From: Gemmatimonadota bacterium | GTDB lineage: Bacteria > Gemmatimonadota > Gemmatimonadetes > Gemmatimonadales > Gemmatimonadaceae | Length of the DNA stretch: 58,558 nt | NCBI GenBank assembly: GCA_003155795.1 | Contig: PMEM01000022.1 | Span: 1-58,558 of the forward strand | Direction: 5' to 3' | Part shown: one piece after another, positions 1 to 8,555 of the stretch | Layout: each line of letters begins with the position of its first letter | Numbering within the stretch: position 1 is the stretch's first letter | The notes under the pieces: model-generated | The model's database searches: none | Told to the model about the DNA's origin: nothing | Seen by the model: the letters and a program-made list of their open reading frames with translations, nothing else | Program-made: the position numbers and the translations under genes

Positions 1-4
1 AACC

Positions 5-33
5 GGATCCCGACCTGCGGCGCGATGACAACG
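5..33. repeat. REP-like repeat copy
   Basis: A copy of a family starting GGATCCCGACCT and ending GGATGACAAC, lying just beyond the stop codon of the yqeY-like gene. Related copies are at 12350-12372, 15041-15064 and 15109-15137. The inner arms (ATCCCG and CGGGAT in the better copies) can form a short hairpin; this copy has CGCGAT in the second arm, so it is degenerate. The position between genes is typical of REP elements. Confidence 0.6.
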
Positions 34-37
34 GGCG

Positions 38-478
38 TTAATGCGCGGCCAGTTCTTCCTTTGCGATCCGACTGATCACGCTGCCATCCGCGCGTCCCTT
101 GAATTGCGGATTGACTCGGCCCATAAGTGGACCCATCGAATTCGCGCCCGCTGCAATTGCGGCGCGGACTGCGGCGCGGATTTCATCCTCGCCGACCTGC
201 GCCGGAAGATACTTCTCCAGCGCTGCGACTTCGGCGCGTTCCTTTTCGGCGAGATCGAGGCGCTTGCCTTTCTCGTACATCTCAACCGATTCGCGGCGGC
301 GCTTGATCCCCTTGCGCAGCACTTCTAGTACCTCGTCGTCGGAGGGATCGCGTTGCAGTTCGATCCGCTTGTTCTTGACGTCCGACAGAATTGTTCCCAA
401 AAGCAGCACGCCCGCCTTGTCCTGCGCCTTGCGCGCCGAATTAAGGTCAGCCTGCAGCTTGTCGCCGAGAGACGACAT
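38..478 (-). CDS. yqeY: GatB/YqeY domain protein
   Basis: A 146-residue protein of the YqeY family, whose members resemble the tail domain of the amidotransferase subunit GatB and may act on tRNA or aminoacyl-tRNA. The precise role is not settled for the family. Seen: an N-terminal helical half starting MSSLGDKLQADL, the conserved block around LEKYLPAQVGEDEI near residue 90, and a GRADGS motif near the C-terminus. Length matches the family (about 147-150). Its ATG overlaps the stop of rpsU by one base (TAATG), so the two are translationally coupled. rpsU-yqeY adjacency is common in Bacillota, which supports both calls. Confidence 0.93.
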   Translation of the reverse strand: MSSLGDKLQADLNSARKAQDKAGVLLLGTILSDVKNKRIELQRDPSDDEVLEVLRKGIKRRRESVEMYEKGKRLDLAEKERAEVAALEKYLPAQVGEDEIRAAVRAAIAAGANSMGPLMGRVNPQFKGRADGSVISRIAKEELAAH

Positions 479-666
479 TACATCGGGCGATGACGACGGT
501 TCTTGCGAGTCGCAGCGTTCATCTTGCGCTTCCGACGCTCGCTCGGCTTTTCGTAATGCCGATGCTTGCGCAGATCCGCGAGAATTCCCGCCTTCTCGAC
601 CTTCTTCTTGAATCGCTTGAGCGCGCGTTCAAAGTTCTCGTCTTCCTGAATGATGACTTCTGACAA
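478..666 (-). CDS. rpsU: 30S ribosomal protein S21
   Basis: A 62-residue, strongly basic small-subunit protein that helps mRNA engage the 30S platform. The N-terminus (SEVIIQEDENFERALKRFKK) and the Arg/Lys-rich tail are diagnostic for S21. The start is TTG at 666; about nine bases upstream is a G-rich AGGGGG stretch that can serve as Shine-Dalgarno. It sits at the end of the long minus-strand housekeeping run and is coupled to yqeY by a one-base overlap. Confidence 0.95.
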   Translation of the reverse strand: MSEVIIQEDENFERALKRFKKKVEKAGILADLRKHRHYEKPSERRKRKMNAATRKNRRHRPM

Positions 667-727
667 ACCCGAAAGCCCCCTGTGCTATGGTTCCTGAGCG
701 GTTGATGTGCAGCCTTTAATATTAATC

Positions 728-1075
728 TCAGCCGGGCGGCCACGCCATATGTCTTCCGCCCAAAACATGGGCGTGGAGATGGTCGACCGTCTGCCCCCCG
801 TCCGGGCCGGTATTGATGACGACCCGGTAGCCGTCGGCCAACCCCTCCATCTGGGCCACCTCCGTAGCCAGCGCGAGAACCGCGCCCAGCACAGCCCGAT
901 CCGGCGAATCGTCCAGAGAGGCGATGTGCTCCCTCGGCACGACGAGCACATGAACGGGCGCCTTTGGGTCAAGATCCCGGAATGCCACCACGTGATCGTT
1001 GGTCGCGACCATGGTCGCGGGGATCTCCCCGCGGATGATTCGACAGAAAATGCAGTTTTCCGACCTGTCAGCCAT
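728..1075 (-). CDS. HIT family nucleotide hydrolase
   Basis: A 115-residue histidine-triad protein of the HinT/PKCI type, which hydrolyses purine nucleoside phosphoramidates and related adenylylated compounds in the cytoplasm. The triad HLHAH is at residues 99-103 with the middle and last His in place, and the N-terminus has Cys8-x2-Cys11 plus His50, the usual zinc-binding set of this subfamily. The length is standard. It follows rsmE with an 18-bp gap, in the slot that holds a different gene (mtaB) in the Bacillus version of this cluster. The exact substrate cannot be read from sequence. Confidence 0.93.
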   Translation of the reverse strand: MADRSENCIFCRIIRGEIPATMVATNDHVVAFRDLDPKAPVHVLVVPREHIASLDDSPDRAVLGAVLALATEVAQMEGLADGYRVVINTGPDGGQTVDHLHAHVLGGRHMAWPPG

Positions 1076-1093
1076 CGATTTTGCCCCTGATTG

Positions 1094-1813
1094 TCATGAA
1101 CGCGCCATTGAAAGTGCCACTGCCACCCCCGCAATCGCCGCCGTCTCGAAACGAAGAATGGACTCCCCGATCGAGGCAGCGGTAAACCCGGCCTCGACCA
1201 GTGCGGCAAGTTCGGCCTCCTCGAATCCTCCCTCGGGGCCTACTGCAATCACGGCAGGTTCCGTGAGCTCGATACCCCCGAATGGTGCTCCATCTGCCTC
1301 GAGCACGACCCTGCCCCCTTCCGGAGCCGCAGCGATTGCGCGCTCAATTGTCGCCTCGGGAAAGATCTCGGGAAGCCAGGCGGACCGCGATTGAAGCAGC
1401 GCGGCTATCATGCGAGCGCGAACCTTGTTGCGAAAGGTGGGTCCATCGCCGCGCGGTGAAACGCTGCGCGATCTCTGCCAGAGCACCGGGCGCCAGCTCG
1501 TCACGTTGAGTTCCGCGGCTTTTTCGGCGAGCCAGAGCATCCGGTCCCGATCCGCGACCGGGACCAGCAGATGTATCGGCCTGGGCGGCGGTACTGCAAT
1601 CGCCTGATCGACCTCGACCAGCGCGTTCTTTCGGCCCAGCCTGACGAGCGTGCCCGATGCGGTCCCACCGACGCCATCACGCAGTCCGACCCTCTCACCT
1701 ACTCCGAGTCGCAACACTGCAATGTGCTGCGCATCCGAAATGGACAGCGTGACCTGCGCACCGACAGCTGCCGGGTCCTCAACGAAAAACGCAGCGCGAT
1801 CAGTCTGCGTCAC
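1094..1813 (-). CDS. rsmE: 16S rRNA (uracil1498-N3)-methyltransferase
   Basis: A 239-residue SPOUT-class enzyme that methylates N3 of U1498 in 16S rRNA. The C-terminal cofactor-binding trefoil knot is clear: AVGPEGGFEEAEL near residue 190, then a LRFETAAIAG block. The N-terminal part is the PUA-like RNA-binding domain. The start overlaps the prmA stop by 4 bases. prmA-rsmE is a conserved pair in many phyla. Confidence 0.93.
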   Translation of the reverse strand: MTQTDRAAFFVEDPAAVGAQVTLSISDAQHIAVLRLGVGERVGLRDGVGGTASGTLVRLGRKNALVEVDQAIAVPPPRPIHLLVPVADRDRMLWLAEKAAELNVTSWRPVLWQRSRSVSPRGDGPTFRNKVRARMIAALLQSRSAWLPEIFPEATIERAIAAAPEGGRVVLEADGAPFGGIELTEPAVIAVGPEGGFEEAELAALVEAGFTAASIGESILRFETAAIAGVAVALSMARS

Positions 1814-2637
1814 GACGTGCGCACGATGAGCAGACTCAACCAGTCGCCCTCGACATCATCATTCGCGATTCTCATGCCGGCCCGTGCAATAGCGCGTGTT
1901 ATCAGTTCCCGTTCCTCGACAAGTATGCCACTCAGGATCGCGACTCCATCGGTAGTGAGCGACGGCGCAATCGCGGGGAGGATCTCCATCAAGACGGACG
2001 ACACGATGTTTGCAAGGATTACGCGAACTGGCGCAACAAGTGAAAGGAGCACGGTCGCGTCGCCAACCATATACCGTATCGCCTCGGTTACACCGTTCAC
2101 CCGAATGTTCTCCGCGGCGGAATCTTCGGCACCGTCGTCGATCTCGATCGCTGCGATGCGAGTAGCGCCCAGTTTCGCCGCTGCGATCGAGAGCACTGCG
2201 CTGCCCGCTCCGAGATCGGCCACGGTGTCTCCAGGTCGCAGGGCCAATTGCATCAGTCGAAGCATGCCGCGGGTAGTCGGATGTTCGCCAGTACCGAATG
2301 CCATCGCAGGATCGATCACAATCGAGGTTGCGGGATCGAATTCCGACGCGCGCCACGGAGGTGTTACGACCAGACGTCCAACCCTGTGTGCATCGACGTT
2401 GGCGCGCCACTCGGTCCAGTCCACTGATGGTACGTCGGCAACGGATATGACCGCGTGCGAATCCAGCAATCGCAGAGTGTCAACTACGCGCTGCACATCC
2501 TCGTCCGGTGGAAAGTGAGTGACGAGGGCATCGCCATCTTCATGAACGCCCTGCGACCCTTCGGCAAACAGCGCGCCGATCATCGCATCGCGATCGGCGC
2601 ACTGTTCAACACGAACCGAGTGCCATGGCGCGATCAC
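1810..2637 (-). CDS. prmA: Ribosomal protein L11 methyltransferase
   Basis: A 275-residue SAM-dependent enzyme that methylates ribosomal protein L11. Seen: the PrmA signature [11 protein letters not shown] near residue 115, motif [15 protein letters not shown], and IEID at the end of the second strand. In the usual NPPY-like position the sequence reads ANIVSSV, which fits PrmA (usually NI in place of NP). It overlaps both neighbours by 4 bases (dnaJ upstream, rsmE downstream), so it is co-translated. Confidence 0.92.
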   Translation of the reverse strand: MIAPWHSVRVEQCADRDAMIGALFAEGSQGVHEDGDALVTHFPPDEDVQRVVDTLRLLDSHAVISVADVPSVDWTEWRANVDAHRVGRLVVTPPWRASEFDPATSIVIDPAMAFGTGEHPTTRGMLRLMQLALRPGDTVADLGAGSAVLSIAAAKLGATRIAAIEIDDGAEDSAAENIRVNGVTEAIRYMVGDATVLLSLVAPVRVILANIVSSVLMEILPAIAPSLTTDGVAILSGILVEERELITRAIARAGMRIANDDVEGDWLSLLIVRTS

Positions 2638-3776
2638 GCGCCGAGTGACTCCTTGACCTTTGCCCAGAAGCCGCGCTCGCGCTTGGTTGGCGCAAGCGGA
2701 CGAATGTCATGAAGCTGGCGCAGCAACTTCGCTTCCTCTTCACTCACGGATTCAGGTGTCCACAGTTGCAGGCGCACATGGAGATCGCCCGTCCCGGATG
2801 CGTTGATACGCGGCAAACCTCTGCCGCGGAGATGCATTACCTGGCCGCTCTGCGTACCGGGCGGAACACGCAGAGTCACCGATGCCGTTACAGTTGGGAC
2901 CTCGATATCTGCACCAAGCGTGAGTTGCGGATACGTAACCAGAACTTCAGTGAGAAGGTCCTCGCCATCGCGCTCGAAACGATCATCATCGTCAACCTCG
3001 AACACGACGAGGATGTCACCCCGTGGACCACCGCGCGGACCAGCATTGCCGACTCCACGCAAAGTCATGTACTGACCCGTTGCCACGCCTGCCGGCACCT
3101 TGATCTTGACCTGTTCCTCAGCGCGGACGCGACCCTCACCGCGGCATTTTTTGCAGGGCGATGCGACGACCTTGCCGTCCCCCGCGCAGGTGGGGCACAC
3201 CGACACACTCACAACTGGACCAAAGAATGACTGCTGCGCGCGACGAACCTCGCCAGATCCCTTGCACGTCGGGCACGTTGTGACACTTGTCCCGGGCTCA
3301 GCGCCGGTCCCGCTGCACACATCACATGGGTTCAGGAGTTTGATCGCAACCGGCTTCTCGACGCCAGTCGCCACTTCCTGCAGAGTGAGACCCAGATTGA
3401 CCCGGATGTCGGAACCCGTCCGCGTTTCTGCCGCGCTTGTGCGACGCCCGAAGATATCGCCGAAGCCGCCCATTCCACCCATGCCGCCCAGGTCGCGCAT
3501 GAAGATGTTGAGTGCCTCGGAGAGATCTACGTGATGGAAACCAGCACCTCCACCGCCTCGCAGTCCGGCTTCGCCGTAACGGTCGTAAGTCGCACGCTTG
3601 TTGCCATCACGAAGTACGTCGTACGCTTCCGTGATCTCCTTGAACTTCTCCCCCGATTCCGTCGAGCCGTTGTTGCGGTCCGGGTGGAACTGCATCGCGA
3701 GTTTGCGATATGCCTTCTTGATGTCGTCGTCCGATGCGTTGCGAGCGACACCCAACGTTGCGTAATAGTCAGCCAT
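2634..3776 (-). CDS. dnaJ: Chaperone protein DnaJ
   Basis: A 380-residue type I Hsp40. Domains in order: J domain with the DnaK-activating HPD at residues 31-33; a Gly-rich linker holding an unusual [13 protein letters not shown] segment; a zinc region with four CxxCxGxG repeats ([32 protein letters not shown]); then the two substrate-binding barrels. No residue of the set is missing. It follows hrcA directly, while grpE and dnaK, its partners in the classic operon, are absent here. A 50-bp AT-rich gap upstream is one of the few real gaps in this run and may hold its own promoter. Confidence 0.97.
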   Translation of the reverse strand: MADYYATLGVARNASDDDIKKAYRKLAMQFHPDRNNGSTESGEKFKEITEAYDVLRDGNKRATYDRYGEAGLRGGGGAGFHHVDLSEALNIFMRDLGGMGGMGGFGDIFGRRTSAAETRTGSDIRVNLGLTLQEVATGVEKPVAIKLLNPCDVCSGTGAEPGTSVTTCPTCKGSGEVRRAQQSFFGPVVSVSVCPTCAGDGKVVASPCKKCRGEGRVRAEEQVKIKVPAGVATGQYMTLRGVGNAGPRGGPRGDILVVFEVDDDDRFERDGEDLLTEVLVTYPQLTLGADIEVPTVTASVTLRVPPGTQSGQVMHLRGRGLPRINASGTGDLHVRLQLWTPESVSEEEAKLLRQLHDIRPLAPTKRERGFWAKVKESLGA

Positions 3777-3788
3777 GCTTTTTGTGAT

Positions 3789-3804
3789 ACGTTGTTTTTA
3801 ACGT
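3789..3804 (-). other. Inverted repeat in the dnaJ leader
   Basis: Five-base arms ACGTT and AACGT flank a six-base AT-rich loop in the 50-bp gap between hrcA and dnaJ, about 13 bases before the dnaJ ATG. A TTGACT at the hrcA stop could act as a -35 box with a poor TATTCC -10 after 18 bases. The hairpin is weak; whether it is an operator, an RNA switch or chance cannot be told. Confidence 0.3.
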
Positions 3805-3826
3805 GGAATATTTCTTTCAGTGCAAC

Positions 3827-4861
3827 TCAGTCAAGTAGATCCGTGACGAGCTGCGACGTGTGCGTTACGAGCGAGATGATCTTGTCATACGGCATCCGGG
3901 CCGGTCCGATCACTCCCAATACGCCGTTCAGAGATCCGACACGATACTGCGCTGTCACGAGCGTGAAATTCTCCAGCGCCGGATCGCCGTGTTCGTTGCC
4001 GATCGTAATGCTGACACCAGATGAATCACTGCGCTTGCGGAGCACTTCGGCGAGGTATTGCCTGGTCTCGGTCAGGGCGACGAGCCTGCGCATGCTGTCG
4101 ACGTTCGCAAACTCAGGCTGGCCCGCGAGCATTGACGCCGCGCCAAGCATCACATCGTTTGCAGAATCCAGCGCAACGTCGAATATGTGCTCGCCCTCTT
4201 CGACGAATACGTTGATCAGCTCGGCTGCGCCGGCCGGTGCGTCGCGCAGTCTCTGAGCCAGAGAGCTGCGTACTTCGCGCAGAGTCAGGCCACCCAGTCG
4301 CTCGTTGAGCACGTGAGACACTTCGGCCAACGCACCATCGGCGATCTCGCCGCGCGCATCGATGTAGATCGTACGCACCCCTCCACCCTGCACCGAGATC
4401 ACGACCAGCAGTCGATCCGACGAGAGTCTCACGAGTTCGATGCGATCAAGCCGACTGGCATCAAAGCTCGGGCCGAGCGCGACGCCGAGCTCCTGGGTAA
4501 TGATCCCGAGACTCTGGGCTGCCCTGCGAAGAATGGTCTCGACAGCCGACCCGCCGCTCGAAATCTCGAGCGCGAGCTGGTCGCGGTCCTGGTTCGTGAA
4601 CGTCTGCGCGGGCAGAATTGTATCCACATACGCGCGGTACGCGACATCCGTCGGAACTCGCCCCGCCGACGTGTGGGGATGAAAGAGATAGCCCTTCTCT
4701 TCCAGATCGCTCATGGTGTTCCGGATGGTCGCCGGCGACACGCCGAAATTGAACCGACGCGCAAGCTGGCGCGACCCAGCAGGCTGGGCTGTCGCTACGT
4801 ACGTCTGGATTACGGCCTCGAGCACCATCCGCTCTCGGTCGTTTAATTCGGCTAGTGGCAT
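3827..4861 (-). CDS. hrcA: Heat-inducible transcription repressor HrcA
   Basis: A 344-residue repressor of class I heat-shock genes, which binds CIRCE elements and is kept active by GroEL. Seen: an N-terminal winged helix starting LNDRERMVLEAVIQTY, with the recognition block VSPATIRNTMSDLEEKGYL near residues 42-60 and SAGRVPTD after it; the rest matches the GAF-like effector domain. Length is normal. No convincing CIRCE (TTAGCACTC-N9-GAGTGCTAA) was found near hrcA or dnaJ. A near-consensus promoter sits directly before its ATG. Confidence 0.95.
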   Translation of the reverse strand: MPLAELNDRERMVLEAVIQTYVATAQPAGSRQLARRFNFGVSPATIRNTMSDLEEKGYLFHPHTSAGRVPTDVAYRAYVDTILPAQTFTNQDRDQLALEISSGGSAVETILRRAAQSLGIITQELGVALGPSFDASRLDRIELVRLSSDRLLVVISVQGGGVRTIYIDARGEIADGALAEVSHVLNERLGGLTLREVRSSLAQRLRDAPAGAAELINVFVEEGEHIFDVALDSANDVMLGAASMLAGQPEFANVDSMRRLVALTETRQYLAEVLRKRSDSSGVSITIGNEHGDPALENFTLVTAQYRVGSLNGVLGVIGPARMPYDKIISLVTHTSQLVTDLLD

Positions 4862-4868
4862 AAGTGCA

Positions 4869-4898
4869 ATTGTATCAACGACTTCCAGCGAGTGTCAA
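4869..4898 (-). promoter_or_regulatory. Candidate sigma70-type promoter for hrcA
   Basis: On the minus strand a perfect -35 box TTGACA (4898-4893) is followed after 18 bases by TACAAT (4874-4869), one mismatch from the -10 consensus. It overlaps the end of hemW. The start of transcription would fall at or within a base or two of the hrcA ATG at 4861, so the transcript would be leaderless or nearly so. Confidence 0.45.
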
Positions 4899-5990
4899 GG
4901 ATGCTGCAAGCGCATCCAGACGAAGGAAGCCAGTTGCGGTTAGAACGATCGTTCCATTTCTTATCTCGGCCCATCCGGCGTCCTGCCAAGGACGAGCGAG
5001 TTGAATTTCGGCATCTGTGGCCCGGAGACCATCGATCGTGCGCAATCCTAAGTACACCCGCTCGGACAGTCGGTTCTCCCCGGTCAGCGTCTCCGCCTCC
5101 GCAACGATTGTGTAGCCGGAGTCGAGTCGCCTCATCCAATCTGTATAGGCGACGACGTTCCAGCTACGGATAGCACCATCGAAAGAGTGCGCCGACGGGC
5201 CGATGCCGACGTACGAAGCGCCGGTCCAGTAGGAAGAATTGTGTCGCGACCGCCGACCAGGAAGGGCAAAGTTGGATACCTCGTAATGCTCGAATCCGGC
5301 CGCGCCAAGCCGTTGATGCGCCAGCATGAAATCAGATTCGTAACGCTCCTCCGGCGCCTCGTCGACATCACCGCGATCGATCCACCGCGAAAGCGGCGTG
5401 TGCGGTTCCACTGTGAGTCCGTACAGAGAAAGATGTTCGGGATGCAGCCCCAGGACCTGGTCGACGTCAGCGGCCCAGTCCCGATTCAGTGATTCCGGCA
5501 GGGCAAAGATCAGATCCAGCGAGATATTGTCGATGCCTGCCTGCCTCAGCGTCGCGAACGCGCGCCCGATCTGGTCTGCCGAGTGGGTCCGATGCATCCA
5601 TTCCAGCACTTTGGGCTCGAACGACTGGCTGCCGAGCGAGATCCGGTTGACGCCATCCCTGACCCACGCGTCTGCAACGCTGTGAGTCACATCGTCGGGA
5701 TTCGCCTCGATGGTGATTTCTGCGTCAGTCGAAATAGCCGCGCGATCACGCACCAGACGCAGAACGTCCCCCACCGATTCATCAAGCCGGGAAGGAGTCC
5801 CGCCACCCAGGTAGATCGTATCGAGCGCCCAGCCGCTGGTGTCCAGCCGATCCAGCTCAAGCCGGAGCGATTCGACATAGCTCCCGACCGGTGTGTCTTG
5901 GCGAACCGATATCGCAAAGTCACAGTATGAGCAGCGGCGCGCGCAGAATGGAACGTGGATATAGAGGTGACGCATCACACCATCGGTCAT
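4875..5990 (-). CDS. hemW: HemW-like radical SAM heme chaperone
   Basis: A 371-residue member of the HemN/HemW family. HemW binds heme and is thought to deliver it to target proteins; it is often misnamed coproporphyrinogen III oxidase. With the ATG at 5990 the iron-sulfur motif is C16-x3-C20-x2-C23 (CARRCSYC), followed by the SAM-binding GGGTP. The frame stays open up to 6080, but the ATG at 5990 overlaps the dprA stop as ATGA and fits the family's length. An extra Cys of true HemN (CxxxCxxCxC) is absent: the sequence reads CDF. hrcA follows after 13 bp, as in Bacillota. Confidence 0.9.
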   Translation of the reverse strand: MTDGVMRHLYIHVPFCARRCSYCDFAISVRQDTPVGSYVESLRLELDRLDTSGWALDTIYLGGGTPSRLDESVGDVLRLVRDRAAISTDAEITIEANPDDVTHSVADAWVRDGVNRISLGSQSFEPKVLEWMHRTHSADQIGRAFATLRQAGIDNISLDLIFALPESLNRDWAADVDQVLGLHPEHLSLYGLTVEPHTPLSRWIDRGDVDEAPEERYESDFMLAHQRLGAAGFEHYEVSNFALPGRRSRHNSSYWTGASYVGIGPSAHSFDGAIRSWNVVAYTDWMRRLDSGYTIVAEAETLTGENRLSERVYLGLRTIDGLRATDAEIQLARPWQDAGWAEIRNGTIVLTATGFLRLDALAASLTLAGSR

Positions 5991-6844
5991 CGTCTGACGA
6001 TGACCCCAGCTGCAGAACACTCGAGCAATCCCTGTATCTCCAATTGCGTCAGCGCAGCAAGTGCGCGACTCGCGGGCCATCCGGTACGGATGATTATCTC
6101 ATCCGCAGTCGCGGCAGCGTGCTGCGCAACTGCATCCCACACTGCTGCTTCGTCGTCGCCCAGTGGTGGGAGTGAACGAATGTTCGCGACCGGCACGACG
6201 TTGGCGAGACTGAGCGCATCTGCGATGCTCGCGATGACGTGCGCGCCGTCGCGCAGCAACTGATTGGAGCCGGCGCTCTGCGGTGAGTCGATCGCACCTG
6301 GAACCGCGGCGACGATGCGACCAAATTCTGCAGCCCGCGTCGCGGTAATGAGGGATCCGCTCTTCTCGCCCGCCTCAACGACAATAGTAAGTCGACACAG
6401 ACCAGCGATGATGCGGTTGCGCCGGGGGAAGCAGCCCTGGAAGGGGCCAGTTCCCGGCTTGAACTCGGAGACGACTAACCCGTGTTCCGCTATCTCGTCG
6501 TACAGCTCGCGATTGCCGCGCGGATAGACAACGTCCACCCCCGTTCCGAGTACGGCGGCCGTCAGACCATCCGCATCAAGCGCGGCACGATGCGCAATCG
6601 TGTCGATTCCGAATGCCATTCCGCTAACGATGCATGCTCCGGCCGATGCGAGCGCCGTTGCAAGCTCGCGTGCAACACGCGCACCGTACGACGTATGCTG
6701 CCTGCTCCCAACTATCGCGACGCAGGGCCGTGAAAGGATCGCGATGTCACCCGTGTAGTGAAGTTCCTTCGGGGGTGACGCGATCGCAGAGAGATCGGCG
6801 GGCCATTCCCCGGAATTGGGGCGCACAATTTGGCATGTAGGCAC
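5987..6844 (-). CDS. dprA: DNA-processing protein DprA (short form)
   Basis: Loads RecA on incoming single-stranded DNA during transformation. Seen: the Rossmann-like DprA core with VAIVGSRQHTSYG, SGMAFGIDTIAHRAAL, FPRRNRIIAGL and GEKSGSLITATRAAEFGR, then a small winged-helix-like tail (DEAAVWDAVAQHAAATADEII). The frame is open to an ATG at 6922, but that would put 25 residues inside obgE; GTG at 6844 (just after the obgE stop) or 6826 is more likely. Either way the N-terminal SAM-like domain of long DprA proteins is missing, so this is a core-only version. Confidence 0.85.
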   Translation of the reverse strand: MPTCQIVRPNSGEWPADLSAIASPPKELHYTGDIAILSRPCVAIVGSRQHTSYGARVARELATALASAGACIVSGMAFGIDTIAHRAALDADGLTAAVLGTGVDVVYPRGNRELYDEIAEHGLVVSEFKPGTGPFQGCFPRRNRIIAGLCRLTIVVEAGEKSGSLITATRAAEFGRIVAAVPGAIDSPQSAGSNQLLRDGAHVIASIADALSLANVVPVANIRSLPPLGDDEAAVWDAVAQHAAATADEIIIRTGWPASRALAALTQLEIQGLLECSAAGVIVRR

Positions 6845-6849
6845 CGCAC

Positions 6850-7872
6850 TCAGGGAAGCGGCGCTGTTTGAGCGGCAGGTCTGGCCGCCTCCTCCTTGAG
6901 ACGCAACAGCTCGGTCCACCATGCAGCGAGCAGCGTCGTAAGGCCTTCCCGGTTTGCAGCACTTATCGAGAAGATTCCGAACGCCCCGGGCGCTTCGATG
7001 GGCGGCACGTAATCCTCTCCCATCAAATCAAGCTTTGTGAACACGACGCAGAACGGCTTCGCGGCCAGTTCCGGGCTGTATTTCGCGACTTCTACACGGA
7101 GCTGATCGTACTCGGCCTGCCAGTCCATGGCATCGATCGGTATCAGCATGGCGAGGATACGCGTGCGCTCGATATGACGCAGAAACTGCAAGCCGAGCCC
7201 CTTTCCCTCTGCAGCGCCCTCGATGATGCCGGGAATATCCGCGACGACGAAGGTGCGATAGTCCGAGAGTTGCACAACACCCAGATTCGGCTGCAACGTC
7301 GTGAATGGGTAATCCGCAATCTTTGGACGCGCGGCCGAAATGACGGACAGCAGCGTGGATTTACCTGCGTTCGGCTGACCGACGAGTCCAATATCAGCGA
7401 TGAGCTTCAGCTCGAGCTCAAGGGTTCGCTCCTGCCCCTCCTCTCCGGGCTGCCATTCACGCGGAGACTGGTGCGTCGGCGTAACGAAGAAGGAATTCCC
7501 CTTGCCGCCTCGACCGCCCTTTGCGACTATGAATTCTTCGCCGCTGGCAAGTACGTCCGCGATGATTTCGCCAGTATCAGCGTCGCGCACGATGGTTCCT
7601 GGTGGAACCGGCATGTAGATGTCCTTGCCGCTGCGACCCGTCATGTTCGAACCCATGCCGTGCTGTCCGCGATCGGCGGCCCATTCGTCGCGGTAGGTGT
7701 AATCCAACAGCGTCGCCAGGTTGGAATCTCCGCGCACGATCACATCGCCACCACGACCACCGTCGCCACCATCGGGGCCACCCATCGGCACCAGGCTTTC
7801 ACGGCGGAACGACTGGCATCCGGAGCCACCCGTGCCCGCGATCGCTCTGACTTTCACTTTGTCGATGAACAC
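6850..7872 (-). CDS. obgE: GTPase ObgE/CgtA
   Basis: A 340-residue ribosome-associated GTPase acting in 50S assembly and stress control. The N-terminal Obg fold is rich in glycine (GGPDGGDGGRGGDV). The G domain has G1 GQPNAGKS near residue 162, switch region DYPFTTLQPNLG, G3 DIPG and G4 TKLD. There is no C-terminal OCT domain, as in many phyla. It usually follows rplU-rpmA; here it instead lies between a CMD-like gene (2 bp upstream) and dprA. Confidence 0.96.
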   Translation of the reverse strand: MFIDKVKVRAIAGTGGSGCQSFRRESLVPMGGPDGGDGGRGGDVIVRGDSNLATLLDYTYRDEWAADRGQHGMGSNMTGRSGKDIYMPVPPGTIVRDADTGEIIADVLASGEEFIVAKGGRGGKGNSFFVTPTHQSPREWQPGEEGQERTLELELKLIADIGLVGQPNAGKSTLLSVISAARPKIADYPFTTLQPNLGVVQLSDYRTFVVADIPGIIEGAAEGKGLGLQFLRHIERTRILAMLIPIDAMDWQAEYDQLRVEVAKYSPELAAKPFCVVFTKLDLMGEDYVPPIEAPGAFGIFSISAANREGLTTLLAAWWTELLRLKEEAARPAAQTAPLP

Positions 7873-7874
7873 CG

Positions 7875-8498
7875 TCAGCTCTCCTTGATTCGATTCAATT
7901 CTTCGCGGGCCGCTGTGAGCGCCTCGCGAGTTACGATGTCCGTGAGCGCAGAAAGAGTCTGCGCAAGATCTTCAATTGACGCGCCACTGTTGCGCGCGCC
8001 GCGTAGGTGCGACTTGAGCTGTGGGATCTGTTCAGATGCTGCACAAGCCGCGACAATGCAGAGTTCGCGTTCAACCAGACTGAGGCCCGGCCGTGAGAGA
8101 ACCTTACCATATCCGTCAGTCATCATCCACGCATCGAGAGCGGGATGCAGCCGACTGACTGACTGGCGCAATGCGTCATACTTGTGCCCGTATACCATAC
8201 GGCAGATCTGCTCACCCAAGCGAGCCGTATCCGCGGCCGCTGAATCGTCGATAGCCTGATCCACCGACGGCGCATGCTGTCCCGATACATCACGCCACAC
8301 GCGCATGGCGTTGAGTGCACGCGGGAAGCCGGCGAATAGATACGACTGCAGCAATACTTCCTCGACCGAAATGACAGGCGCGACATCTATCGCCTCGACC
8401 ATTACTCGACGCGTAAAGGCAATCGGAGCGCCGGCAACCGCACCGGCAATTCGTACCAGGGCGCGCATCGAGTCACTGAACAGCGGAGCCTTTTCCAT
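7875..8498 (-). CDS. Carboxymuconolactone decarboxylase/AhpD-like protein
   Basis: A 207-residue helical protein. The C-terminal half has the pattern RPGLSLVERELCIVAACAA followed by LKSHLRGARNSGAS, which is the CMD/AhpD-like repeat. The catalytic CxxC of AhpD peroxidases is absent, so a peroxidase role is unlikely. The frame is open to 8534, but MEKAPLF at 8498 looks like the natural start. It lies 2 bp from obgE and 57 bp from the asparaginase gene. A precise function is not known. Confidence 0.7.
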   Translation of the reverse strand: MEKAPLFSDSMRALVRIAGAVAGAPIAFTRRVMVEAIDVAPVISVEEVLLQSYLFAGFPRALNAMRVWRDVSGQHAPSVDQAIDDSAAADTARLGEQICRMVYGHKYDALRQSVSRLHPALDAWMMTDGYGKVLSRPGLSLVERELCIVAACAASEQIPQLKSHLRGARNSGASIEDLAQTLSALTDIVTREALTAAREELNRIKES

Positions 8499-8555
8499 TA
8501 TGTAAACGATATCAGCTGTCGCGCACGGCGCCACAGCGCCCCTGTGCGCGGTGAA

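Noticed and set aside
4862..4900. Possible CIRCE element before hrcA
   Set aside because: One half, TTGACACTC, is loosely similar to TTAGCACTC, but the second half after nine bases does not match GAGTGCTAA.
6868..8259. A 463-codon open frame opposite obgE and the CMD-like gene
   Set aside because: It spans two well-supported genes on the other strand and has no family features.
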